Part shown: piece by piece, positions 36,158-45,688 of the stretch
How the letters are laid out: each line of letters starts with the position of its first letter
Position numbering within the stretch: the stretch's first letter is position 1
From: Thioclava sediminum
GTDB taxonomy: Bacteria; Pseudomonadota; Alphaproteobacteria; Rhodobacterales; Rhodobacteraceae
Assembly (NCBI RefSeq): GCF_002020355.1
Contig: NZ_MPZV01000002.1
Coordinates: 620,001-684,000 of the forward strand
Direction of reading: 5' to 3'
Length of the DNA: 64,000 nucleotides
Translations under genes and position numbers: made by a program
The notes under the pieces: generated by a model
The model's database searches: none
Told to the model about the DNA's origin: nothing
What the model saw: only the letters and a program-made list of their open reading frames with translations

Positions 36158-39100
36158 TCTGCTGCCTCCTGGGTAGCGGGCTCATCGAGCCAGTCGATCT
36201 TCTTCATCTTCCGGACCACGACGAATTCGTCGCGGTTCGCACCCACGGTGCCGTAGTAGTTGAACCCGTAGGAAAGCTGGGCGTAGCCACCGATCATATG
36301 CGTGGGCTTGAGCGTCGCGCGGGTCACCGAATTGTGGATGCCTCCACGCAGGCCGGTCTTCTGAGAGCCGGGCGTATTCACGATCTTCTCCTGGGCGTGA
36401 TACATGAAGATCGTGCCTTCCTTCATCCGCTGCGAGACGACCGCCCGCGCGGTCAGCGCGCCGTTAACGTTGTAGGCTTCAACCCAGTCGTTATCTTCGA
36501 TTCCCGCTTTCTTCGCGTCGGTCTCCGAAATCCAGACCACCGGCCCGCCGCGGTTCAGCGTGAGCATCAGCAGGTTGTCGGTATAGGTGGAGTGGATGCC
36601 CCACTTCTGGTGCGGAGTGATGAAGTTCAGCACAACATGCTTGTCGTCGCCGGCGAGCACATCTTGCGTCACAGTCTTCAGGTCGACCGGCGGACGATAG
36701 GACACGAAGCCCTCGCCGAAAGCGCGCATCCAGAGGTGGTCCTGATAGAGCTGCTGACGACCTGAAAGGGTGCGCCATGGGATCAGCTCATGCACGTTGG
36801 TGTAGCCGGCGTTGTAGCAGACTTCCTCGCTCTCGATACCCGACCAGGTCGGGGACGAGATGATCTTGCGCGGTTGCGCGGCGATATCACGGAAGCGGAT
36901 CTTCGTGTGCTCCTGCCCTTCGGCAAGGTGCTTATGCCCGCGGCCGGTGGGCTTCTCGAGCGCCCCCCAAGCCTTGACCGCAACCTCGCCGTTGGTTTCG
37001 GGCGCGAGCATTAGGATCACCTCGGTTGCGTCGATGTCGGTATCGATTTTCGGACAACCTTTGGTGGGACCATCCTCCCATTCGCCATTGAGTTTGCGAA
37101 GCGCTTCGACCTCGTGCTTGGTATCCCAGCCAATGCCCTTGCCGCCATTGCCCAGCTTGTCCATCAGCGGACCGAGCGCCACATACCGATCGTAGATCGC
37201 ACCGTAGTCGCGCTCGACAGTGACGTAGTTAGGCGCGGTTTTACCCGGGATCAGGTCGCATTCACCCTTCTTCCAATCGCGCACCTCGGGCTGAGCCAAT
37301 TCACCTGCCGTGTCGTGCAGGATCGGCGCCTGGACAATGTCGGTTTCCTGACCAAGAACCTCCGGCGAAACCTCTTGGAATTTCTTGGCGATCGCCTTGA
37401 AGATCTCCCAGTCGGACTTCGACTCGTAAGCTGGGTCTACAGCCGCTTGAAGCGGGTGAATGAACGGGTGCATGTCCGAGGTGTTGAGGTCGTTCTTCTC
37501 ATACCACGAAGCGGTCGGCAGAACGACGTCGGAATAGACTGCGGTCGTCGACATACGGAAGTCGATGCAAACGAGCAGGTCGAGTTTGCCTTCCGGTGCC
37601 TCGTCATGCCAAACGGCCTCCTTCGGCTTCGCCCGACCTTCCTCGCCGAGATCCTTTCCGAGAATCCCGCTGTCGGTGCCGAGTAGGTGACGAATGAAAT
37701 ATTCGTGCCCCTTGCCCGACGAACCCAAGAGGTTCGAGCGCCACACATAGAGATTGCGCATCCAGTTTTCAGGAGCGTCAGGGTCCTCGCAGGACATCTG
37801 CAGCTCACCGGACTTCAGCTTTTCGGCCACGTAGTCTTTGGGATCCATGCCCGCTGCCTTGGCAGCCTTGGTGACCTCAAGCGGGTTCGTCTTGAGTTGC
37901 GGCGCCGAAGGCAACCACCCCATACGCTCGGCGCGTATGTTGTAGTCGATCAGCGAGATGTCCCAGTCACCCTTCGGCGCGGTCGGAGACAGGATCTCGT
38001 CCACCCCGAGCGTTTCGTAACGCCATTGGTCGGAATGGGCATAGAAGGCTGAGGTGCCGTTCATCTGACGCGGCGGGCGCCCCCAATCCAGAGCGAAGGC
38101 GAGCGGAAGCCACCCCGTTTGCGGGCGCAGTTTCTCCTGACCGACATAGTGGCTCCAACCACCACCTTCCTGACCGACGCAACCGCACATCACCAGCAGG
38201 TTGATGATGCCACGGTAGTTCATGTCCATATGATACCAGTGGTTCAGACCCGCCCCCAGGATCACCATGGATTTGCCGTGAGTCTTTTCGGCATTGCTGG
38301 CGAACTCGCGTGCGACCGCGATGATCTTGTCGGCGGAGACCCCGGTGATCTTCTCGGCCCATTTCGGCGTGTAGGGCAGGTCCTCATTGAAGTCATGGCT
38401 GACCCAGTCGCCCCCCAGACCACGATCGAGACCGTAATTCGCACAAAGGAGGTCAAACACGGTCGCGACCATGGCCTCGCGGCCATCAGCGAGCGTGACC
38501 TTTCTAACCGGCACGTTTCGGGTCAGGACGTCGGGGTGTTGGCACTTGACGAAATTCTCCGTAGCGGCGCCGCCGAAATAGGGGAAATCGACACCGACGA
38601 CATCGTCATGGCACTCTTCCATAACCTGGCTAAGCCGAAGCTTCGCCTCTCCCGTGCTGGCGCGGTCCTCGAGGTTCCACTTGCCCTCTTCCCCCCAACG
38701 GAAACCGATGGACCCGTTCGGCACGACCATCGCCCCGGAGGCTTCATCATAGGCAACGGTCTTCCATTCGGGGTTGTTGCTCTCACCCAATCCGTCTGCG
38801 AGGTCCGAAGCCCGAAGCATCTTGCCGGGGATGTGGCGGCCATCCTCCTCATCGAGCAGCACGAGCATCGGCATGTCCGAATAGCGACGCGCATAATCCT
38901 CGAAATACTCGGCCTGACGGTCGAGATGATATTCGCGCAGGACCACATGCCCCATCGCCATCGCCAGCGCCGAGTCGGTGCCCTGCTTGGGATTGAGCCA
39001 GATGTCACCGAATTTCGAGGCTTCCGAGTAATCAGGGCAAATCACGGCGGATTTGGTGCCGCGGTAGCGGGCCTCGGTATAGAAATGAGCGTCCGGCGTG

Positions 39101-39882
39101 CGGGTTTGCGGCACGTTCGAGCCCCAAATCAGCAGATAGCCCGCATTATACCAATCCGCAGATTCCGGGACGTCGGTCTGCTCGCCCCAGGTCTGCGGCG
39201 AGGCAGGCGGAAGATCGCAATACCAGTCATAGAAGGACAGACAGGTGCCGCCCAGCAGAGACAGGTAACGCGCACCTGCAGCGTAGCTGACCATCGACAT
39301 GGCCGGGATCGGCGAGAAGCCGAAGACGCGATCGGGCCCGTAGGTCTTTGCAGTATAGGCATTGGCGGTCGCAGCGATCTCGGTAGCTTCGTCCCAGCTC
39401 GCGCGCACAAAACCGCCCTTCCCGCGGGCCTTGGTGTATTCGGCGCGCAGCAGAGGATCGCTCTGGATGGCAGTCCATGCTTCGATTGGCGACTTGGTCT
39501 TGCGCATCTCGCGCCACATTTTCAGCAGCTTGCCACGCACCATCGGGTGTTTCATCCGCGCTGCGGAATAGAGATACCAGCTATAGGAGGCGCCGCGGGC
39601 ACAGCCGCGCGGCTCGTGGTTGGGCAATCCGGGACGCGTGCGCGGGTAATCGGTCTGCTGGGTCTCCCATGTCACGATCCCCGACTTCACGTAAATCTTC
39701 CAGCTGCAAGACCCGGTGCAGTTCACACCATGGGTCGAGCGGACGATCTTGTCGTGACGCCAGCGGGACCGATAGGTCTCTTCCCATTTACGGTCCTCGC
39801 GGGTCACCTGCCCGTGGCCGTCGGAGAACTGCTCCAACTCCTTGGATTGCAGGAAATTAAGTCTGTCGAGCAAGTGGCTCAT
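36154..39882 (-). CDS. narG: Respiratory nitrate reductase alpha subunit (Mo-bisMGD)
   Basis: A 1242-residue catalytic subunit reducing nitrate to nitrite on the cytoplasmic side. The FS0 cluster ligands are His51, Cys55 and Cys59 in HGVNCTGSCSW, with a further Cys near residue 94 in RGCARGAS; His as the first ligand is diagnostic of NarG. Mo-bisMGD-binding segments such as GSNVPQTRTPDAHF follow. There is no Tat signal, as expected for a cytoplasm-facing enzyme. The ATG at 39882 follows AAGGAG. Confidence 0.98.
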
Positions 39883-39950
39883 GTCGCGTCTCCTTGCGGA
39901 AATGGATTGGAAGCGCGCGCCGCGGGACGCCACGGCGCGCGCCGGTCGCG

Positions 39951-41345
39951 TCAGCAGGGAACGGAGGCGCCCTTGCGGCTGTAGAAGAACCACGTCACCA
40001 CCACGCAGAGCGCGTAGAAGATCATGAAGCCCCACAGAGCTGCGTTGGGAGCGCCGGTCAGGCTGATCGACGTGCCGTAGAATTTCGGGATGAAGAAGGC
40101 ACCATAGGCCGCGATCGCCGAGGTGAAAGCGATGATCGCCGAGCTCTCCAGCTCCGATTGCTTGAGCGTGGCGGCCGCGTCGAGATGCGGGTTCAGACGC
40201 GGCACTTCCTGACGCATGATCGAGGGGATCATCTGGAAGGTCGAGGCATTGCCCACGCCGGTCAGGAAGAACAGCGCCATGAAGCAGGCGAAGAAGCCCC
40301 AGAAGCTACCGGCGTCACCGGCCGAGGGCAGGAACTGCAGCACCCCCCAGACGGCGACGATCATGCCGACGAAGGTCCAGAAGGTCACGCGACCGCCACC
40401 GAACTTGTCGGAAATCCAACCTGTGCCAGCCCGGCTCAGCGCGCCCACCAGCGGCCCGAGGAAAGCGAATTGCAGCACGTCCACCTCAGGAAACTGCGTC
40501 TTCATGAGCAGCGGGAAGCCCGCGGAATAGCCGATGAAACTTCCAAAAGTGCCGGTGTAGAGGACGCACATCACCCAGTTGTGGAAGCGCGAGAAAATCA
40601 CTGATTGCTGTTTGAACGAAGCGCTGGCCGATGCGATGTCATTCATCCCGAACCATGCGGCGATCGCCGAAAGGACGATGAAGGGCACCCAGACGAAACC
40701 AGCGTTCTGCAGGAAGAGCTCACCCCCTGCCGACAATTGCTGGGGCGCGCCGCCGAGGGAGCCGAAGACGCCCGTGGTGATCACGATCGGCACGAGGAAC
40801 TGCATCACCGAGACGCCCGCGTTGCCGAGGCCTGCATTGAGAGCCAGCGCGTTCCCCTTGGTCTTCTTGGGGTAGAAATAAGCGATGTTGGCCATCGAGG
40901 AGGCGAAGTTTCCACCACCGAAGCCGCAGAGCAGCGCGAGCAGCAGGAAGATGGCGTAGGGGGTCTCGGGGTTCTGCACCGCAAAGCCGATACCGAGCGC
41001 GGGCAAAAGCAGCGTGGCGGTCGAGAAGGCCGTCCATTTGCGGCCGCCGAAGATCGGGATCATGAAGCTGTAGAAGATGCGCAGTGTCGCGCCCGACAGG
41101 CCCGGCAGTGCCGCCAGCCAGAACAGTTGTCCGGTAGAGTAGTCGAAGCCGATTGCGGGAAGCTTGGCGACCACGACGGACCACACCATCCAGACCGAGA
41201 AGGCGAGGAGAAGCGCGGGGATCGATATCCAGAGGTTGCGGGTGGCGATCGCATGCCCGCGGGTTTTCCAGAACTCCGGATCCTCGGGACGCCAGTCGGT
41301 CAGCACGTGGCCGCTTTGACCGGAGGTTGCTGTTGTGGTGGCCAT
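39951..41345 (-). CDS. narK2: NarK2-type nitrate/nitrite transporter
   Basis: A 464-residue MFS protein with about 12 membrane helices. The start DWRPEDPEFWKTRGHAIATR and the GFGGGNFASSMANIAYFYP glycine-rich helix with its conserved Arg elsewhere (LRIFYSF) are typical of E. coli NarK-like nitrate/nitrite antiporters. In Paracoccus this half is fused to NarK1; here it is a separate gene 67 nt after narK1. The ATG at 41345 is chosen because the family begins with this hydrophilic segment. Confidence 0.9.
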   Translation of the reverse strand: MATTTATSGQSGHVLTDWRPEDPEFWKTRGHAIATRNLWISIPALLLAFSVWMVWSVVVAKLPAIGFDYSTGQLFWLAALPGLSGATLRIFYSFMIPIFGGRKWTAFSTATLLLPALGIGFAVQNPETPYAIFLLLALLCGFGGGNFASSMANIAYFYPKKTKGNALALNAGLGNAGVSVMQFLVPIVITTGVFGSLGGAPQQLSAGGELFLQNAGFVWVPFIVLSAIAAWFGMNDIASASASFKQQSVIFSRFHNWVMCVLYTGTFGSFIGYSAGFPLLMKTQFPEVDVLQFAFLGPLVGALSRAGTGWISDKFGGGRVTFWTFVGMIVAVWGVLQFLPSAGDAGSFWGFFACFMALFFLTGVGNASTFQMIPSIMRQEVPRLNPHLDAAATLKQSELESSAIIAFTSAIAAYGAFFIPKFYGTSISLTGAPNAALWGFMIFYALCVVVTWFFYSRKGASVPC

Positions 41346-41412
41346 TGGAGTGGCTCCTTCAGAAATGTGCGAGGGGGGCGGGCCACCCAGCGGGAAGCCC
41401 GTTGGGTATTCA

Positions 41413-42735
41413 TCAGGGCATGGACTTCGCGAGCGGCTCATCTGGCACATCGGAAAGATACTTCTCTCCTTTGAGACCAGGATGCCGTGCATGTTCCATG
41501 CGGCGGATGGCGATGTGCATCCAGACCGTCGAGACGAGGACCAGCACGAAGAGCAACATGAAGGGAGCAGTCCAGACACCGCTTTGGTCGAGCAAGAAGC
41601 CGAAGCTGATGGGCAGGAAGAAACCACCCAGTCCCCCGATCATGCCGACGAGTCCGCCAACGGCCCCGACGTGATGCGGGTAATAAACCGGGATATGCTT
41701 GTAGACGGCAGCCTTTCCGAGGCTCATCACGAAGCCCAAGATCACGGTCATCACCATAAACATCGTCGCGTTGAGGCCGAAGGTGAACGAGATCGGGCCG
41801 TGGATGCCTTCAACTGTGTAGCTGGTCTCGGGGTAGCTCATGACGAACAGGAGCACGAGCGAGACAATGAAGGTCAAATACATGACGAAACGCGCGCCCC
41901 ATTTGTCGGACATCCACCCACCAAGAGCGCGGAAAACGGAACCAGGCAGGGAGTAGAAGCCAGCAAAGACTCCGGCCGTCGTGAGCGGCAGCCCATAAGC
42001 CCCGACATAGTAGCGCGGCAAGAACGAGGCGAGCGCAACAAAACCGCCGAAGACGAAGAAGTAATAGGTAGCGAAACGCCAAACCTGGATATTCTTGAGC
42101 GGTGCGAGTTGGTCCCCTGCAGATACCGGTTTGGCGCCAGTCTTCTTGCGTTCCTGTTGCACCGGATCGGTCTTCGCAGTCAGGTAGAAGAACACTGCCG
42201 TTGCAGCGAGAACGACGGCATAGACCTTCGCAGTCCCTTCCCAGCCAAGCGCGACGACAAGGAAGGGAGCAGCGAAGTTCGTCACCGCAGCGCCGACGTT
42301 GCCCGCGCCGAAGATACCCAAGGCGGTGCCCTGACGTTCTTTCTCGAACCAGCGTGACGTGTATGCGACGCCGACAATGAAGGACCCCCCCGCCAGGCCA
42401 AGGCCAAGTGCTGCGATCAGGAAAACCTCGTAGGTGTGAACCGTTGCCAGCAGCCAGACAGCAACTGCCGTAATGAGCATCTGCAGCGGAAACATGATCC
42501 GGCCACCGAACTGCTCGGTCCAGACGCCAAGGAAGATACGGCTGATCGAACCCGTCAGAACCGGGGTGGCAACCAACAGTCCGAACTGCGTATCGGACAA
42601 GCCAAGCTCCTGCTTGATCCGGACGCCAATGATCGAAAAAATCGTCCAGACCGCGAAGCAGACGGTGAAGGCGAAAGTGCTGAGCCCCAATGCCCGGTAT
42701 TGGTCCGAACGAGTGACTCCATCGAGTGTATGCAT
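41413..42735 (-). CDS. narK1: NarK1-type nitrate transporter
   Basis: A 440-residue MFS protein starting MHTLDGVTRSDQYRAL. The LTGSISRIFLGVWTEQFGGR helix with a conserved Arg and the GLAGGSFIVGVAY glycine-rich helix are NarK1 (nitrate/proton symporter) features. It is the first gene of the nar operon. A perfect FNR-type box is centred 86 nt upstream of its ATG. It would start nitrate uptake before nitrite builds up for NarK2 exchange. Confidence 0.9.
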   Translation of the reverse strand: MHTLDGVTRSDQYRALGLSTFAFTVCFAVWTIFSIIGVRIKQELGLSDTQFGLLVATPVLTGSISRIFLGVWTEQFGGRIMFPLQMLITAVAVWLLATVHTYEVFLIAALGLGLAGGSFIVGVAYTSRWFEKERQGTALGIFGAGNVGAAVTNFAAPFLVVALGWEGTAKVYAVVLAATAVFFYLTAKTDPVQQERKKTGAKPVSAGDQLAPLKNIQVWRFATYYFFVFGGFVALASFLPRYYVGAYGLPLTTAGVFAGFYSLPGSVFRALGGWMSDKWGARFVMYLTFIVSLVLLFVMSYPETSYTVEGIHGPISFTFGLNATMFMVMTVILGFVMSLGKAAVYKHIPVYYPHHVGAVGGLVGMIGGLGGFFLPISFGFLLDQSGVWTAPFMLLFVLVLVSTVWMHIAIRRMEHARHPGLKGEKYLSDVPDEPLAKSMP

Positions 42736-42814
42736 GTTCTCTCTCCGCAGTTGGGCCGACGTGAACCGCCGGTCTGGTTGCGGACAGATCAACAGGCAGG
42801 GAGACTGGAAAAGG

Positions 42815-42828
42815 TTGATCGAAATCAA
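42815..42828. promoter_or_regulatory. FNR/NarR-type box upstream of narK1
   Basis: TTGAT-CGAA-ATCAA is a perfect match to the FNR consensus. It is centred 86 nt upstream of the narK1 start, so a transcription start about 41 nt downstream would leave a leader of about 45 nt, the usual geometry for class II activation. Confidence 0.85.
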
Positions 42829-42929
42829 ACCGATTAGCTGGTAGGATCGAAATAAGTCACCGCTCGGCAAGGATCACGCCGACAGAAAACACCTATCAAC
42901 CCGCTCGCCAATCGGTGACAATTGACCGC

Positions 42930-42943
42930 TTGATATTTATCAA
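42930..42943. promoter_or_regulatory. Second FNR/NarR-type box, just upstream of narR
   Basis: TTGAT-ATTT-ATCAA, also a perfect box, is centred about 39 nt before the narR ATG. It is too close for class II activation of narR with a normal leader, so autorepression, or action on narK1 from far upstream, is more likely. Confidence 0.7.
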
Positions 42944-42975
42944 GCATCACCGTCAGGCACGATTAGAGGTGAAGC

Positions 42976-43686
42976 ATGGCCATCCGCTTGCGCGACGATG
43001 AATCTTCCGAGATTCGCGCGCTACGACTGTTTTCCGGGATCGACGACGAGAATTTTTCTGCGTTGATCCGAGGTGCCTATGTCCAAAACTTTCCGCCGCA
43101 AATCGAGTTGTTCACTGAGGGCGAGACTAGTGATTTCCTTCACGTCGTCATCAGTGGGTCGGTGGAATTGTTCGCAACATGGAATGGGCGCGAAACGACG
43201 ATGGAGACGCTGCAGCCCGTCTCAACCTTCATCGTGGCGGCTACCGTCAAAGCAGCGCCCTACCTGATGTCTGCGCGCACGCTTGAAAAGTCGCGCATCA
43301 TCTTGGTGCCATCAGAGGATGTTCGTGCAATCTTCGATGCCGACCAGACATTCGCACGCAACGTCGTAACAGAGCTCGCTCAGGGATATCGTGGGGTTGT
43401 GCGGAACACAAAGAACCTAAAGCTCCGAACTTCCCTTGAGCGCCTGGCCAACTACCTTGTTCATCGCCACACATGCGAGGATAAGGCAGATGTCTTTGAT
43501 CTTGGGATCGAAAAACGGCGTCTGGCTTCTTACTTGGGCATGACACCAGAAAACCTGAGTCGAGCGATCCGTCAGCTGGAACCCTACGGCGTGCAAGTTG
43601 ACGGAAGCTGCGTTACGATCACCGATGCAAAAGATCTTCGTGCTTTTGCCAAACCTTCTGAACTGATCGACGATCCCTGTTCCTGA
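42976..43686 (+). CDS. narR: Crp/FNR-family nitrate-responsive activator
   Basis: A 236-residue regulator: a cyclic-nucleotide-fold sensor domain (about 15-130), a dimerisation helix, and a winged HTH with RRLASYLGMTPENLSRAIRQL (about 178-198), whose E-x-x-S-R recognition helix fits TTGAT-type sites. The N-terminal cysteines that hold the FNR Fe-S cluster are missing, which matches Paracoccus NarR (nitrate/nitrite-responsive) rather than FNR. It is divergent from the nar operon, as in Paracoccus. Confidence 0.88.
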   Translation: MAIRLRDDESSEIRALRLFSGIDDENFSALIRGAYVQNFPPQIELFTEGETSDFLHVVISGSVELFATWNGRETTMETLQPVSTFIVAATVKAAPYLMSARTLEKSRIILVPSEDVRAIFDADQTFARNVVTELAQGYRGVVRNTKNLKLRTSLERLANYLVHRHTCEDKADVFDLGIEKRRLASYLGMTPENLSRAIRQLEPYGVQVDGSCVTITDAKDLRAFAKPSELIDDPCS

Positions 43687-43689
43687 AGG

Positions 43690-44097
43690 TCAGCGCCTTC
43701 CGTCGGCCTCGTCGATCAGTAAGCGTTGCATCTGACCCCGCTCACGCGTCTGTCGTTTCGCGCTCAGGGAGCCTATCTTGGCGCTACGCGCCAAGATGGA
43801 AAGCAAGCAATCATTGCCTTTTCCGTTAGTGAGCTTTGGAACCCTATGCAGCGAGGTCGGACGGTTGCCTTTCTCGGGGCTCCGTCCTCGGCCGCGAATT
43901 CGCCAAGATGCAATGAGGAAGGTCGGAAACCAGTCTTCATCGATCCCTAGATTCTTGCGGCGCAGTTCCGAGAGTGTCTTAGAGAGCCGGGTCTCAATGT
44001 CATTTGCTGTGTCCGACGGGAAGAACCGAATATCGGCAATCCGAAAGTGAACCGAGCGACGCGGGCCGCTCCTGGTGGGGACGGAACGTCTCGTCAT
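43690..44097 (-). CDS. Possible small gene next to the recombinase module (135 aa)
   Basis: An open frame containing SVHFRIADIRFFPSD and a helix NDIETRLSKTLSELRRKN, which look protein-like, followed by a basic, less convincing C-terminal half. Codons 100-107 cover a perfect hairpin. It is on the same strand as the recombinases but 188 nt beyond the last one. It may be a third gene of the module or a spurious frame. Confidence 0.3.
   Translation of the reverse strand: MTRRSVPTRSGPRRSVHFRIADIRFFPSDTANDIETRLSKTLSELRRKNLGIDEDWFPTFLIASWRIRGRGRSPEKGNRPTSLHRVPKLTNGKGNDCLLSILARSAKIGSLSAKRQTRERGQMQRLLIDEADGRR
43775..43797. repeat. Perfect hairpin near the end of the recombinase module
   Basis: ATCTTGGCGC (43775-43784) and GCGCCAAGAT (43788-43797) flank a 3-nt TAC loop, 88 nt after the narR stop. 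There is no T-tail. It may be a terminator-like structure for narR or an end structure of the mobile module. Confidence 0.45.
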
Positions 44098-44284
44098 TCC
44101 AACGACCCTGCAGTTCGACAGAAAATCAAGGGTTCACGGCTATGCACGATAGAAAACCTCACCCGTGGTTCGCACAAGCGGCGAGCCGTCCTCCGAGAGA
44201 ACTCATGGGGCCTGCACTCCGGCGACATTCCACGAACGGGGTCAATACATGCGGTTCTCTTGTCAGGAGCGCTTTTGAGCATCG

Positions 44285-45688
44285 TCATTGAAAAAACTCC
44301 CGCCACTCATCGTCGGAGAAATTGCAAGAAAGATCGTCGTGAACCTTTTCCAAGGCCAGACGTTCAAACGCAGCTGTGCGATATGCCTCAGCGGTTCTTT
44401 CGCTTCGGTGACCACAGGCCTTCATGGCTAACTCGACGCCGCGGGAACCGAAACGGGCGAATTCATCATGGAGCTTCGTTCGCGCCGCGTGCGATCCTGT
44501 CCCCAGAACTTGGCTCCAGAGGAAGCTCACGTAATTCTTGTGAGGTGCTGTGTCGTCATAGTTCACAAACAACAATCGTCGTTTCTGGAAACAAGATTCT
44601 CGCATTTCCGACAAGTAGATCGGCGCACACCCTTGCAGCACGACTTGATCAATGAAGAAGGCGAAGACTGGATGGATGCGGGACTGAAACCGACGACCAG
44701 TCTTCGATACCTTCAAATCGAATTTGTAGCCAGCTTCGTCCCAGGCAAGTTCCTTGCCGAACGAGATGCGTGTATCCGCGACGCGCAACGGTAGTGCTGC
44801 AAACAGAGTGATCGCAAGCGCGGCATTCCGTCGATACTGAGCATGTCGTGGATTTGGCAGCCGGTCGGCTTCTCCAAGCATCTCGAAAGCTATCGCAAAC
44901 ATCTCCGAATATGTCGGCAATGAGAGGACCTTTGCCTCCTTCTTTGGCTGAATCTTGGCGGAACGACGCTCGTGGAAACGAACACGCTCAAGAAGATAAT
45001 CGAGAACTTCCTCCTTGGCGCCGATGTATCGTGCGAAGTCGCGCACTTGCCGCATCGCAGAATGAATAGTGACCGGTGAGAGTGGGCGCTCTCGGTTGAA
45101 CAGGGACTTCTCATACTCCCGGGTTGCCTCCAATGTCAGGTCCATCGCCAGACCGCGATCACGTGCGACTTTGGCAAACTCCCGCAACTTCACTTTCGTC
45201 GTTGCAATCATGGAAGGCGCAGGGGGATTGGCCGCAACGCCCGGCAAGCCATCTTCCATCGCTGCAAGGGCCTCCAACCAGCTGTGCGGAAGATCACTAA
45301 TATCCAGGGAGAACCTTTTCTCGCGCGGCTTGTGAGATCTATGCCTGTCTTCTGGGGGGCCGTGCCATCGCGCAATGGCGATGTCCAATTCACGTTCAAA
45401 AGGAGAGCGCTCAAAGATTTTCCTGAGCGCCGCTCGCAGCGAGGTCAGTTTACCCCACGTCCAATATTCGGTAGCTTTCGATATAAGGCCCGCATCAATG
45501 TGTGCCTCAGCATCCAGTTTCAATGCAGAAAAAAACTCGTCTACAATCGAAATCTGTGCAACCGAAATTTCACGCCTAACGATCTGAGTCAGAGTTTGGT
45601 CAATATCCAGCATTTGTGCTAATCGCCCGCGCTCGATAATTTCTCTTGCCCTTTTCACGCGATACGTCGGTGCGTTTCCATTCTTCAT
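44285..45688 (-). CDS. Tyrosine recombinase of a two-recombinase module (467 aa)
   Basis: A long phage-integrase-fold protein. Catalytic features are ALPLRVADTRIS (first Arg), HAARTKLHDEFARFGSRGVE (second box), ACGHRSERTAEAYRTAAF (conserved His/Arg and nucleophile Tyr). The N-terminal ~200 residues form a SAM-like DNA-binding region. It overlaps the 583-aa recombinase by 4 nt (ATGA), so the two are made together, as in Tn554-like TnpA/TnpB pairs and RIT elements. AT content is higher than in the nar genes, a sign of transfer. Confidence 0.8.
   Translation of the reverse strand: MKNGNAPTYRVKRAREIIERGRLAQMLDIDQTLTQIVRREISVAQISIVDEFFSALKLDAEAHIDAGLISKATEYWTWGKLTSLRAALRKIFERSPFERELDIAIARWHGPPEDRHRSHKPREKRFSLDISDLPHSWLEALAAMEDGLPGVAANPPAPSMIATTKVKLREFAKVARDRGLAMDLTLEATREYEKSLFNRERPLSPVTIHSAMRQVRDFARYIGAKEEVLDYLLERVRFHERRSAKIQPKKEAKVLSLPTYSEMFAIAFEMLGEADRLPNPRHAQYRRNAALAITLFAALPLRVADTRISFGKELAWDEAGYKFDLKVSKTGRRFQSRIHPVFAFFIDQVVLQGCAPIYLSEMRESCFQKRRLLFVNYDDTAPHKNYVSFLWSQVLGTGSHAARTKLHDEFARFGSRGVELAMKACGHRSERTAEAYRTAAFERLALEKVHDDLSCNFSDDEWREFFQ

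Noticed and set aside
38119-39984. 621-codon open frame on the plus strand opposite narG
   Set aside because: Antisense shadow of narG, with no ribosome site or recognisable motif.
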